NCBI GenBank assembly: GCA_020634335.1
Contig: JACKBY010000029.1
Location: 1 to 34,330, forward strand
DNA: 34,330 nucleotides
Source of the DNA: Promineifilum sp.
GTDB taxonomy: Bacteria; Chloroflexota; Anaerolineae; Promineifilales; Promineifilaceae
Reading direction: 5' to 3'
In this document: in pieces, positions 23,301 through 30,749 of the stretch
Numbering within the stretch: position 1 is the stretch's first letter
Layout: each line of letters starts with the position of its first letter
Program-made: the position numbers and the translations under genes
The notes under the pieces: generated by a model
The model's input: only the letters and a program-made list of their open reading frames with translations
Told to the model about the DNA's origin: nothing
The model's database searches: none

Positions 23301-24041
23301 TCAGACCCTACGGCGCAGCAGGCGCAAGCGCAGGAGGTCATCACGAAAGTAGGAATGGGCCTTGACGATCGGCTCGTTGTTGTCGTTGTAGCCGATTTCA
23401 TCGAAGGACACCAGCGGCGTCCCCGGTTCCAGCTTGAGCAACTCCGCGATTTCCTGGTCGGCCACCAATGGCACGATGTCGGTCACGTAGTAGGCCAGAC
23501 GCTGGCGCGTAAACCGCTCTAGGAATTCATAAAGCGGCCGGGATAGATCCTCGTCACTGTATAGCTCCGTCAACAGGCGATCGGGGATCGAGTTGCGAGT
23601 CAGGATGACCGGCACGTCGTCCTCCAGAAATAGCTTGGCGACCAACAATAGCGGCTCTTCGGCGGCCAGTTGCAGGTCGGCGGCGGTGCACTTGTCGAAT
23701 GGCGACGCATCGGCCCGCACGTGCTCGGCGCTGATGAGGCGGGTAGAGGGCGTGAAGCCATGGTCGGCCAGCATCCGCTCGTAGCCCCAAATCTCTTCCA
23801 AACGGGAGCGGATTTGCAGGACGGGATTGTTGACGAACGTACCGGCTCCCTGGCGGCGGCTGATCGAACCTTCCATCTCCAGCCGGCTGAGTGCATCGCG
23901 CACAGTAGTCCGGCTGACACCTAATGCCTCGGCCAGTTCTATCTCGGGGGGAACGCGCCCGTCGGCGAAGTCGCCCCGGACGATCATCTCCCGGATATGG
24001 GCCTTAACCTGGTCTGTTAGTGATGGGGCGCGCTTAAGCAT
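23301..24041 (-). CDS. GntR-family regulator, HutC subfamily (UTRA domain)
   Basis: 246 residues from ATG 24041. Residues about 8-72 are a GntR winged helix: SLTDQVKAHIREMI, RVPPEIELAEALGVSRTTVRDALSRLEMEG and the wing SRRQGAGTFV. Residues about 80-240 form a UTRA ligand-binding domain (LEPGTPLVSFDEIGYNDNNEPIVKAHSYFR). It is the first gene of the minus-strand cluster, 52 bases upstream of the PyrB-like gene, so it probably controls the carbamoyltransferase and carbamate kinase genes and itself. Direct repeats of TTGTATGAT at the predicted start point could be its operator. The effector is unknown; in this family it is often a pathway metabolite. Confidence 0.9.
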   Translation of the reverse strand: MLKRAPSLTDQVKAHIREMIVRGDFADGRVPPEIELAEALGVSRTTVRDALSRLEMEGSISRRQGAGTFVNNPVLQIRSRLEEIWGYERMLADHGFTPSTRLISAEHVRADASPFDKCTAADLQLAAEEPLLLVAKLFLEDDVPVILTRNSIPDRLLTELYSDEDLSRPLYEFLERFTRQRLAYYVTDIVPLVADQEIAELLKLEPGTPLVSFDEIGYNDNNEPIVKAHSYFRDDLLRLRLLRRRV

Positions 24042-24052
24042 GAGGTAGCAAC

Positions 24053-24077
24053 TTGTATGATAGTATGGTTGTATGAT
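24053..24077 (-). promoter_or_regulatory. Candidate GntR operator: two TTGTATGAT direct repeats
   Basis: TTGTATGAT occurs at 24053-24061 and 24069-24077, 16 bases apart start to start. The pair overlaps and follows the expected transcription start of the regulator gene. Confidence 0.4.
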
Positions 24078-24079
24078 GA

Positions 24080-24107
24080 ATGATAGTGATTTGCCGCCGG
24101 CTGTCAA
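24080..24107 (-). promoter_or_regulatory. Promoter of the GntR-led cluster
   Basis: On the minus strand TTGACA (24107-24102) and TATCAT (24085-24080) are separated by 16 bases; the first box is consensus and the second differs at one position. The start point falls near 24073, about 32 bases upstream of ATG 24041. Confidence 0.6.
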
Positions 24108-24247
24108 GCGAATTTTGTCATATGAATGTCACAAACTTGGCAGGTATTTCGGCTATCAGATAATGAGGATGTTCAAAAGACAAGTGATTCTGCAAAACTT
24201 CCGGCTTGCCGCGCGGATCGGGCTATGGTAGCATTGGACAATCATTT

Positions 24248-24321
24248 TGGGGCGTCGCCAAGTGGTTTAAGGCACCGGACTTTGAATCCGGCATTCGTAG
24301 GTTCGAATCCTACCGCCCCAG
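24248..24321 (+). tRNA. tRNA-Gln (anticodon TTG)
   Basis: The acceptor arms TGGGGCG (24248-24254) and CGCCCCA (24314-24320) pair fully, followed by discriminator G. The anticodon arm is CCGGA, loop CTTTGAA, TCCGG, giving anticodon TTG (Gln, CAA codons). The T arm is GTAGG, loop TTCGAAT, CCTAC. CCA is not encoded. No other tRNA is adjacent. Confidence 0.95.
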
Positions 24322-24352
24322 CCTGGAGTAGATTTGTTTCTCATAAGCGATG

Positions 24353-24384
24353 AGGGAGTGTAGAATACCTGCGCTCCCTTTTTT
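24353..24384 (+). terminator. Intrinsic terminator after tRNA-Gln
   Basis: AGGGAGTG (24353-24360) pairs with CGCTCCCT (24372-24379), with one wobble, followed by a run of six T. It ends the tRNA transcript before the next gene. Confidence 0.75.
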
Positions 24385-24413
24385 GTTTTCGCATGGTGGA
24401 GGTGCTCCGAACT

Positions 24414-25175
24414 ATGACGACGGGAACAGCAGCCAAACGCGCGGCCTTTCGCAAGCTCCACGAATCCGGTCACTTCATCTTGCCCAACCCCTGGGACATC
24501 GGCAGCGCTCGCCGGCTGGAAAAACTGGGCTTTAAGGCGCTGGCCTCGACCAGCGCCGGCTTTGCCTGGACACTCGGCCGCGAAGACGGCGAGGCGACGC
24601 TGGAAGAGGTGCTGGATCATTTGCGCGTGCTCTGTGGAGCCACGGATTTGCCGATCAACGCTGACTTCGAGGCGGGCTATGCCGACCGGCCGGAAGACAT
24701 GGCGGTCAATGTGACGCGCGCGGTCGATACGGGCGTGGCGGGCTTATCCATCGAGGATCGCACCGGCAACGAGCTTTATCCTCTCTCTCTGGCCGTCGAA
24801 CGCATGCAGGCGGCGCGCGAAGCTATCGACGCCACCGGGCAGGATGTGCTGCTTGTCGGCCGCACCGAGGGCTACCTGATCGAGCAGACGGACATCGATG
24901 CGGCTATCGAGCGTCTTGTCGCTTATTCGGCCGCCGGAGCCGACGTGCTCTACGCGCCGTGGGTCACTGATTTGGTCGAGAACCGGGCCATCGTCGAGGC
25001 CGTGGCGCCCAAGCCGGTTAACGTGCTGTTGCGCACGCCGCGTATGCAGGTTGCTGACCTGGCGGGCATTGGCGTGCGCCGCATGAGCACCGGCGGCTGG
25101 TTGGGCCGCTACGCCTGGGACGCCTTCGAACGCGCCGCCGTCTCGATTCGCGACGACGGTCACATGCCGGAATAA
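24414..25175 (+). CDS. Isocitrate lyase/PEP mutase superfamily protein
   Basis: 253 residues, TIM-barrel fold. FILPNPWDIGSARRLEKLGF is the typical opening (LxNxWDxxSAR), STSAGFAWTLGRED follows, LPINADFEAGYAD corresponds to the metal-binding DxDxGYG strand, VAGLSIEDRTG is the ED motif, and LLVGRTEGYL and AGADVLYAP follow. This is the large subgroup of oxaloacetate decarboxylase/carboxyphosphonoenolpyruvate mutase-like proteins. The KKCGH motif of true isocitrate lyase is absent, so the reaction is probably C-C or P-C bond chemistry on a small oxo-acid and not the glyoxylate bypass. ATG 24414 has GGAGGTG upstream; ATG 24393 is an alternative. The next gene starts 4 bases after the stop. Confidence 0.82.
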   Translation: MTTGTAAKRAAFRKLHESGHFILPNPWDIGSARRLEKLGFKALASTSAGFAWTLGREDGEATLEEVLDHLRVLCGATDLPINADFEAGYADRPEDMAVNVTRAVDTGVAGLSIEDRTGNELYPLSLAVERMQAAREAIDATGQDVLLVGRTEGYLIEQTDIDAAIERLVAYSAAGADVLYAPWVTDLVENRAIVEAVAPKPVNVLLRTPRMQVADLAGIGVRRMSTGGWLGRYAWDAFERAAVSIRDDGHMPE

Positions 25176-25178
25176 CAT

Positions 25179-25640
25179 ATGGACAAACAACAACTCCTGA
25201 CCAAGATCGACAAAGCCTGGTCGGGTCTTCAGACGTCGATCGACGGCCTGACGGCCCAGCAAATGACCCAACCGGGGGTCACCGGCGACTGGTCGGTGAA
25301 AGATATTCTGGGCCACGTGACGGCCTGGGAGGAGGAGGCGCTCAAGCATCTGCCTGACCTCCTGGACGGCAAGCGGCCGCCGCGCTATTCAGTCCTGTAC
25401 GGCGGCATTGATGCCTTCAATGCTCTAAAAACCGTGGAGAACCGAGCGCGCTCCCTCGATGAAGTCCAGATGCGGTTCGATCAGACCCACGCCCGGCTCC
25501 TTGATTACATTCGGTCCGCGCCTGACGAACAGATCGCCACCGAAACGCGCTTTCGCCGCCGCATCCGGCTGGACAGCTACAGCCACTACCCGATCCACGC
25601 CCAGGCCATACGCGAGTGGCGGGAGCAGTCCGGTTTCTAG
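25179..25640 (+). CDS. DinB/ClbS-DfsB-like four-helix protein
   Basis: 153 residues. The pattern LTAQQMTQPGVTGDWSVKDILGHVTAWEEEALKHL with the downstream HYPIHAQAIREW matches the ClbS/DfsB branch of DinB-like four-helix bundles. The His of GHVTAWE and the C-terminal His residues are the usual metal-site positions. ClbS relatives hydrolyse or sequester electrophilic toxins and many are uncharacterised thiol- or metal-dependent enzymes. The gene follows the PEP-mutase-like gene with 3 bases between stop and ATG, so it is almost certainly co-transcribed. Specific function unknown. Confidence 0.75.
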   Translation: MDKQQLLTKIDKAWSGLQTSIDGLTAQQMTQPGVTGDWSVKDILGHVTAWEEEALKHLPDLLDGKRPPRYSVLYGGIDAFNALKTVENRARSLDEVQMRFDQTHARLLDYIRSAPDEQIATETRFRRRIRLDSYSHYPIHAQAIREWREQSGF

Positions 25641-25642
25641 CT

Positions 25643-25648
25643 TATAAT
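25643..25648 (+). promoter_or_regulatory. TATAAT box just upstream of the GlmU-like start
   Basis: A consensus TATAAT lies 10 bases before ATG 25659, which would place the transcription start at about 25655 and give an almost leaderless transcript. No good -35 box is visible and there is no Shine-Dalgarno before this ATG. Confidence 0.35.
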
Positions 25649-25658
25649 CATTGCTACT

Positions 25659-26702
25659 ATGATTGCTGTCATTCTTCTGGCTGCCGGACAAGGGGTTCGC
25701 ATGAATTCCCGGAAGCAGAAAATCCTTCATGAAGTGGGCGGGCGGCCTATGGTGCTCCACGCGTTTTTGGCCGCGGAGGCGGCGGCCGACTTGCCGCCGG
25801 TGCTGGTCGTGGGGCCGGGCGAGTCAGGCGTGCAGGCGCTCATCGGCGACCGGGCGATCTACGTCGTGCAACCCGAAGCGCTGGGTACGGGCCACGCGAC
25901 GATGATGGCTGCCGACGCCTTGCGCGGCCGGGCCGAGCAAGTCATCGTCACCTATGGAGACATGCCCCTGCTGCGGGCCAGGACGATGTGCCGGCTGGTC
26001 AACGCGCAACGGGAGAGCGGGGCAACCGTCGTCCTGCTGTCCGTGTCCGGCGAGGCGAGCAGCAGCTTCGGCCGCGTCGTGCGCGACGAGGCAGGCCAGG
26101 TGCGCGAGATCGTCGAGGTGGCCGAGGCACGCCGGCGACCGGATGCCGCCGGCCTGCTGGCGATCAGCGAACTGAACGCGGGGGTCTACTGTTTCGACGG
26201 CGACTGGCTGTGGGACAACATTGGCGATTTGCCACTCCGGCAAGCACGGCGCGGGCCGGAATATTACCTGACCGACTTGGTGGAGATGGCCGTGACGCAG
26301 GGGCGGGCGGTGGAGGCGGTGCTGACCGATGATCCCGACGAGGGGTTGGGCGCGGGCACGCGGGCCGAGATGGTGGCCGTCGAGCGCGCCTTCCGCCGCC
26401 GGATCAACGACTATTGGCTGGGCAACGGCGTGACGTTGGTGGAGCCGGATGCCACCTATATCGGGCCGGACGTGGTCATTGGCCCCGACACGGTCATTTG
26501 GCCCAACACCTTTTTGCAAGGCCGCACAACCATCGGCGAGGAATGCGTTATCGGGCCTAATGCCATCGTCCGCGATTCAACTGTGGGCGACCGCTGTCGC
26601 ATCGAGCAGCTGCTGATCGAGGAGATCGCCGTGCCCGACGACACGACGGCCCGTCCCGGCGAGTGGCGACAACCGCCGCGCCGCCGCACAGGTGTGGTAT
26701 GA
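25659..26702 (+). CDS. GlmU-like nucleotidyltransferase lacking the acetyltransferase domain
   Basis: 347 residues. The N-terminal uridylyltransferase is clear: LLAAGQGVRMNSRKQKILHE (nucleotide loop and Lys), EALGTGHATMMAA, VTYGDMPLLR (metal Asp) and ELNAGVYCFDGDWLW. It should form a UDP-sugar from UTP and a sugar phosphate, UDP-GlcNAc if it is a GlmU relative. From about residue 255 only a short left-handed beta-helix follows (VTLVEPDATYIGPDVVIGPD, then TTIGEECVIGPNAIV). The protein ends before the part where GlmU (about 450 residues) has its acetyl-CoA site and catalytic His. It is therefore a uridylyltransferase with a trimer-like stub, not bifunctional. The stop overlaps the ATG of cdd. 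Confidence 0.85.
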   Translation: MIAVILLAAGQGVRMNSRKQKILHEVGGRPMVLHAFLAAEAAADLPPVLVVGPGESGVQALIGDRAIYVVQPEALGTGHATMMAADALRGRAEQVIVTYGDMPLLRARTMCRLVNAQRESGATVVLLSVSGEASSSFGRVVRDEAGQVREIVEVAEARRRPDAAGLLAISELNAGVYCFDGDWLWDNIGDLPLRQARRGPEYYLTDLVEMAVTQGRAVEAVLTDDPDEGLGAGTRAEMVAVERAFRRRINDYWLGNGVTLVEPDATYIGPDVVIGPDTVIWPNTFLQGRTTIGEECVIGPNAIVRDSTVGDRCRIEQLLIEEIAVPDDTTARPGEWRQPPRRRTGVV

Positions 26703-27124
26703 ATGAAATAAAGGCAATCACCGACGAGGAACGCGACCGGCTGATCGCCGCGGCGCGCGCCGCGCGGCCGCAAGCCTATGCACCGTACTCTCATTTCACG
26801 GTAGGTGCGGCGCTGCTGGCCGAGGACGGCCGAATCTATAGTGGCGTCAACATCGAGAATGCTTCCTACGGCTTGACCGTGTGCGCCGAGCGGAACGCTA
26901 TTGGCGCGATGGTATTGGCGGGCGGTCAGCGAATCCGGGCCGTGGCCGTCTGCACGGAGAACGGTGTGACGCCCTGTGGCGCGTGCCGGCAAGTGCTCGC
27001 CGAATTCGCGCCGGAGGGGAATGACGTGCCGGTGTGGATGATTGACGGGGCGGAGAATACACGGACGATGACGTTGGCCGAGCTGTTACCGGATGACTTT
27101 GGGTCAAGACATCTCGAGGCTTAA
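26699..27124 (+). CDS. cdd: Cytidine deaminase
   Basis: 141 residues, homotetrameric type. SHFTVGAALLAEDGRIYSGVNIENASYG is the substrate side, CAERNAIGAMV carries the first zinc ligand and catalytic Glu, and PCGACRQVLAEF carries the other two zinc cysteines. It deaminates cytidine and deoxycytidine to uridine forms in pyrimidine salvage. The ATG overlaps the stop of the GlmU-like gene (ATGA), so translation is coupled, and both proteins serve uridine nucleotide supply. The last residues (DDFGSRHLEA) lie past the usual end of the family. A 156-base gap with no gene follows before the convergent rsgA. Confidence 0.93.
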   Translation: MNEIKAITDEERDRLIAAARAARPQAYAPYSHFTVGAALLAEDGRIYSGVNIENASYGLTVCAERNAIGAMVLAGGQRIRAVAVCTENGVTPCGACRQVLAEFAPEGNDVPVWMIDGAENTRTMTLAELLPDDFGSRHLEA

Positions 27125-27280
27125 TCAAACTGAGCCAGTTCACATTGCTCCCTTTGCCCATACGCCGGTTTGGGCGAACGGGACCGGCTTCGACCCCGAA
27201 ACGTTGCAAAACTGGCTGGATGATGGCGACTCACCGCTAAACGAGCCAAAAATGGGGCAAATGCTTCCACCCAATCGCCA

Positions 27281-28228
27281 TCAGTACCGCTTGTCTTCCA
27301 GTTCCTCCATCTCTTCCCGCAACCGCAGATAGCTGTCATAGCGCTCCGGGAAGATGCGGCCGTCGGCCACGGCGGCGCGCACGGCGCAGTTCGGCTCGTG
27401 GGTGTGGGTGCAGTCGCTGAAGGCACACTGCGCCACCAGCGGGGCGATCTCGCGATAGTAGGCGTCCAGTTCGCCCGGCTCCAGGTCGAACAGGGCCAGG
27501 CTGCGGATGCCCGGCGTGTCGGCCACGTAGCCGCCGCCGTCGAGGGGGATAAGTTCGACGTGGCGGGTAGTGTGCAGCCCCTTGCCCGTGGCGTCGCTGA
27601 CTTCCTTCACGCGCAAGCCCAGCCCCTCTTGCACGGCGTTGAGCAGACTCGACTTACCCACGCCAGACGACCCGGCCAGCACGGAGATGCGGCCGCGCAA
27701 CAGCTCGCGCAAATCATCGACCCCCTCGCCGGTCAACGTGCTGGTGTGGAGTACGGGGTAGCCGATAGCCTCGTAGATGCGAAACATCTCGCGTGCCTCG
27801 TCCGGGTCGACCAGATCGACCTTGTTGGCGCAGATGAGCGCCGGCAGGCGGTTCATCTCGGCCACGACGAGGAAACGGTCGAGCTTGCGCGGGCTGAAAG
27901 CGGGGTTGCGCACGGAGAAGACGAAGATGACCTGATCGGGGTTGGCCACCAGGACTTGCTCGCGCTCCGTTTCCAGATTGCGGGCTTCGCCGGCCGTGCG
28001 CGTGCGTGAGAGGGCCGAATGACGCTCGGCGACGGATTGGATGAGGCCGCTGCCGTCGGGGTTGACGGAGTAGGTCACGTGGTCGCCGACGGCGGCGATG
28101 TCGGTTCGCTGCCGTTCCTGTTTCAGGCGGCCGGGTATTCGGCAAACGACAACCTCCCCGCCATCGTCGGGCTGGACAGTGAAGAAGCCGCTCTGGGACT
28201 TGATGATAAGGCCGGTTGGGTGGGACAA
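27281..28228 (-). CDS. rsgA: Ribosome small-subunit-dependent GTPase RsgA
   Basis: 315 residues. An OB-fold N-terminus (about 1-80) is followed by a circularly permuted GTPase: the G4 motif NKVDLV comes first, then the G1 P-loop GSSGVGKSS and the G3 motif DTPG, an order unique to this family. The C-terminal zinc finger CAFSDCTHTHEPNC is complete. It matures and checks the 30S subunit. The only available start is TTG 28228 (MSHPTGLIIKSQSGFF), with no Shine-Dalgarno. The DNA directly upstream is a GTCAGTGG repeat hairpin that may have replaced the original leader. It follows etfA on the same strand. Confidence 0.95.
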   Translation of the reverse strand: MSHPTGLIIKSQSGFFTVQPDDGGEVVVCRIPGRLKQERQRTDIAAVGDHVTYSVNPDGSGLIQSVAERHSALSRTRTAGEARNLETEREQVLVANPDQVIFVFSVRNPAFSPRKLDRFLVVAEMNRLPALICANKVDLVDPDEAREMFRIYEAIGYPVLHTSTLTGEGVDDLRELLRGRISVLAGSSGVGKSSLLNAVQEGLGLRVKEVSDATGKGLHTTRHVELIPLDGGGYVADTPGIRSLALFDLEPGELDAYYREIAPLVAQCAFSDCTHTHEPNCAVRAAVADGRIFPERYDSYLRLREEMEELEDKRY

Positions 28229-28308
28229 GTGGTCAGTGAATAGTGGTCAGTGGTCAGTGGTCAGTGGTCGGTGCAAACTGACCACTGTCCACCGACCACT
28301 GACCACTT
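28229..28308. repeat. GTCAGTGG tandem phrases forming a long hairpin
   Basis: Four to five GTGGTCA units (28229-28272) face their complements (CTGACCACTGTCCACCGACC onward, 28278-28308). The loop is only a few bases. It fills the whole gap between etfA and rsgA and is the best-preserved copy of this family in the window. Confidence 0.8.
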
Positions 28309-28309
28309 C

Positions 28310-29287
28310 CTAGTTCAGTCGCTTCTTAAACTCGGCCGTCAGGGCCGGGACGACCTTGAACAGGTCGCCGACGATGCCGTAGCGGGCCAGCTTGAAGATC
28401 GGCGCGTCGGGGTCTTTGTTGACGGCGACGATGACCTTCGAGCTGCGCATGCCGGCCTGATGTTGGATGGCGCCGCTGATGCCGCAGGCCACGTAGAGAT
28501 CGGGGGCAACGGTTTTGCCTGTCTGCCCCACCTGATGCTCGTAGGGAATCCAGCCGGCGTCGACGGTGGCCCGGGACGCGCCCAAAGCCGCGCCCAGCAC
28601 GTCGGCCAATTCGCGCAGTGGTTGGAAGCCTTCCGGCCCGCCCACGCCGCGGCCGCCGCTGACGATCTTGCTGGCGTCACTCAGGCTGACCTGGCCGCCC
28701 TTGCCTTCGAAGCCGACGATCTTGGTCGGGATGGCGTCCTCGGCCACGGCCGCGGCGACCATTTCCGCCGTGCCGGTCTTGCCCGTGGACTCGGCCTGGG
28801 CGAAGGCCCGGCTGCGCAAGGTCATGATCTGCGGTACGCCCTTGACGAAGGTATCACACAGCAGTTTGCCGGTATAGACGGCGCGAGTAGCCTTGATGGT
28901 TTGGCCCTCGACCGCCAGATCAACGGCCTCGGCGATGACGCCTGTGTTCAGATCCGCCCCTGTCCAGGCGGCCAGATCGCGCCCAAGCGTCGACGCGCCG
29001 AAGAAGATGGCGTCCGGCTGGCGTTCCTGGGCCAGCTTGACGACCAGCGGGCCGAAGGCCTCCAGACGGTCGCCGGCCAGCGTGGCGTCGTCGGCAGCGA
29101 TGACCGCGTCCGCGCCCAGGTCGAAAGCCTCGGTGGCGGCATCGGCCACGTTATGACCCAGGACCAGAGCGGTCAGGGATGAGCCCAGATCAGTGGCAAC
29201 GCCGCGCGCCGCGCCTAACGCCTCGCGGCTGATGGCGTTAATCTCGCCGTCACGATTCTCGATGAATACCCACACTCCGGCGCTCAT
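28310..29287 (-). CDS. etfA: Electron transfer flavoprotein alpha subunit
   Basis: 325 residues. The C-terminal FAD-binding domain is unmistakable: VSGGRGVGGPEGFQPLRELA, then YEHQVGQTGKTVAPDLYVACGISGAIQHQAGM, then VIVAVNKDPDAPIFKLARYGIVGD. The N-terminal domain has the DALVxG-like ETF fold. With EtfB it carries electrons from acyl-CoA dehydrogenases, such as the one at 1537, to the membrane quinone pool. The ATG overlaps the etfB stop by 4 bases, so the two subunits are translationally coupled. Confidence 0.95.
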   Translation of the reverse strand: MSAGVWVFIENRDGEINAISREALGAARGVATDLGSSLTALVLGHNVADAATEAFDLGADAVIAADDATLAGDRLEAFGPLVVKLAQERQPDAIFFGASTLGRDLAAWTGADLNTGVIAEAVDLAVEGQTIKATRAVYTGKLLCDTFVKGVPQIMTLRSRAFAQAESTGKTGTAEMVAAAVAEDAIPTKIVGFEGKGGQVSLSDASKIVSGGRGVGGPEGFQPLRELADVLGAALGASRATVDAGWIPYEHQVGQTGKTVAPDLYVACGISGAIQHQAGMRSSKVIVAVNKDPDAPIFKLARYGIVGDLFKVVPALTAEFKKRLN

Positions 29288-30078
29288 ATGACCTTCTCCT
29301 CAAACAATTTGTTGACCAGGATGCGTACCTGTTCCTCGACACTGTCGGCGGTGATGATCTCGACCTCGCCCTCGCGCGGTGGCGGGGAATAGACACTCGA
29401 CCAGTCGGACTTGGCCGCGGCCGCGCCGACTTCGTTGACGCCCACGTCAGCGGCCGACCAAGTGGGGATAACGGCCTTGCTGGCCTTGCGAATGCCCATG
29501 AACGACGGATAGCGCGGCTCGTTAATTTCCTTGACGACGCTGATGACAACCGGTAGTTTGGTGGTCACTGTTTCTTTGCCGTCGTCGGTCAGGCGCTCTA
29601 CGGTGATCGTGTCGCCATCCAGCGACCGAACGGCCGAGACGTAGGTCAGCGGCGTCCAGCCGAGGACGCGGGCGGTCTGCACGGGCACGTGGCCCGAATC
29701 GCCGTCGATGGCCTGCTTGCCGAACAGGGCCACTTGCACGTCGCCGATCTTGCCGATGGCTGCGGCCAATGTGCGGGCCGTGCCCAATGTGTCGGAGCCG
29801 GCCAGCGCCGGATCGGAGACTAAAACAGCCTCGGTGCAGCCCATTGCCAGACAGGTCTTCAGGGCCTCGTCGCTCAAGGGGTCGCCGACGCACAGGGCTA
29901 TGGCGTCCGTCGCGCCACGATCCTCCTTGAATTTGATCGCCTCTTCCACAGCATACTCGTCCCAGGGATTGACGACGTTGGGCTTGCCTCCGGGGTCTTC
30001 CCAGCTCACTGTGCCGTCCTTCACCGAGAATACCGCGGTCGTGCTGGGCGTTTGTTTCACACACACGACTACTTTCAT
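29284..30078 (-). CDS. etfB: Electron transfer flavoprotein beta subunit
   Basis: 264 residues. MKVVVCVKQTPST is the family start, VNPWDEYAVEEAIKFKED the next block, LFGKQAIDGDSGHVPVQTARVLGW the AMP/FAD-domain motif, and EINEPRYPSFMGIRKASK the C-terminal recognition loop region. It binds AMP structurally and docks dehydrogenases through its recognition loop. A strong TGGAGG ribosome binding site precedes ATG 30078. etfA follows directly with overlap. Bifurcating ETFs usually sit beside a dedicated dehydrogenase; none is adjacent, so the ordinary electron-carrier type is more likely. Confidence 0.95.
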   Translation of the reverse strand: MKVVVCVKQTPSTTAVFSVKDGTVSWEDPGGKPNVVNPWDEYAVEEAIKFKEDRGATDAIALCVGDPLSDEALKTCLAMGCTEAVLVSDPALAGSDTLGTARTLAAAIGKIGDVQVALFGKQAIDGDSGHVPVQTARVLGWTPLTYVSAVRSLDGDTITVERLTDDGKETVTTKLPVVISVVKEINEPRYPSFMGIRKASKAVIPTWSAADVGVNEVGAAAAKSDWSSVYSPPPREGEVEIITADSVEEQVRILVNKLFEEKVI

Positions 30079-30120
30079 ATTCCAACCTCCATCAGAGTTC
30101 CAAATATGGATATCATTAAA

Positions 30121-30687
30121 TCAGATCGACAGCTCTTCGGCCGGTGTTGCGGGCGTTTCCGTCGCCACGTCCGGCGTTGTGTTTTCCGCAAATGCCGGGT
30201 TCATGGCCCGCACGCGCTCGGCCATTTCGCTGTTGCTGAAGACCAGAGTCATATCGCGCCAGGTGAAGTCGTCGATGCGGGCGGCCTCGCGCACAGTGCG
30301 GCGTTCGGGCAATTCGGCCGCTATCGCGCGCCGCACCAACACCCATCGAACAAGCGCGCCGCCGGCCAGGCCAAAAATCAGCCCCACCAACAGCCGCGGC
30401 CACCAGGCATCGAAAGGCAAAACGGCCAGAGCCACGATGGCCAACAGCAAGGCCGTGCCGGCGGCCGCGGGCCAACTGAGCCGCAGCAACTGCTCCTCCT
30501 GGCCGGAGCGTCGCGCCAGCCGGCGGGCGCACTCGGCGCAAAGGGGAGCATCGATCCGGCGCGTGAGTTGGCCGCGACGTTTTTGTAATGTCAGCCGTTC
30601 TCCAGCCGGTTGCCCACAGGCAACACACACGGCCGGAAAGCGCACCGTTTCGCCGGGGCGCACCCGGAGCGTTAGCTGTTGTTCCAT
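30121..30687 (-). CDS. Membrane protein with an N-terminal zinc-ribbon-like pair
   Basis: About 188 residues from ATG 30687 (MEQQLTLRVRPGE). Two CxxC pairs, Cys21/Cys24 (CVACGQPA) and Cys50/Cys53 (CAECARR), could bind one zinc. Two hydrophobic segments follow (about 71-90 and 94-115), then a soluble tail rich in Thr, Pro and Glu. I recognise no family. An ATG at 30714 is in frame but overlaps the GTCATGTGTCA repeat. The gene lies upstream of etfB on the same strand with 42 bases between, so co-transcription is possible though a functional link is not evident. Confidence 0.6.
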   Translation of the reverse strand: MEQQLTLRVRPGETVRFPAVCVACGQPAGERLTLQKRRGQLTRRIDAPLCAECARRLARRSGQEEQLLRLSWPAAAGTALLLAIVALAVLPFDAWWPRLLVGLIFGLAGGALVRWVLVRRAIAAELPERRTVREAARIDDFTWRDMTLVFSNSEMAERVRAMNPAFAENTTPDVATETPATPAEELSI

Positions 30688-30708
30688 CTTAATCAGCCGC
30701 CGGACATC

Positions 30709-30749
30709 TGTCATGTGTCATGTGTCAGTATTTAGGGTGACACATGACA
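30709..30749. repeat. GTCATGTGTCA phrase repeat with hairpin
   Basis: TGTCATGTGTCA (30716-30727) pairs perfectly with TGACACATGACA (30738-30749) around 10 bases, and an extra TGTCA unit lies on the left. It sits just upstream of the zinc-ribbon-like membrane protein gene. Confidence 0.65.

Noticed and set aside
24126..24353. Small open frame running across the tRNA-Gln gene
   Set aside because: It overlaps the tRNA and has no coding signal.
27093..27332. Plus-strand frame of 79 codons between cdd and rsgA
   Set aside because: It overlaps both gene ends, has no ribosome binding site and no recognisable pattern; the 156-base gap seems to hold nothing else.
28229..28308. Possible CRISPR array or tandem-repeat locus
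   Set aside because: The units are 8-9 bases with no spacers of constant length and no cas genes in the window; the layout is that of an inverted phrase repeat.
28250..29182. Plus-strand open frame opposite etfA
   Set aside because: It begins inside the GTCAGTGG repeat and is antisense to a certain gene.
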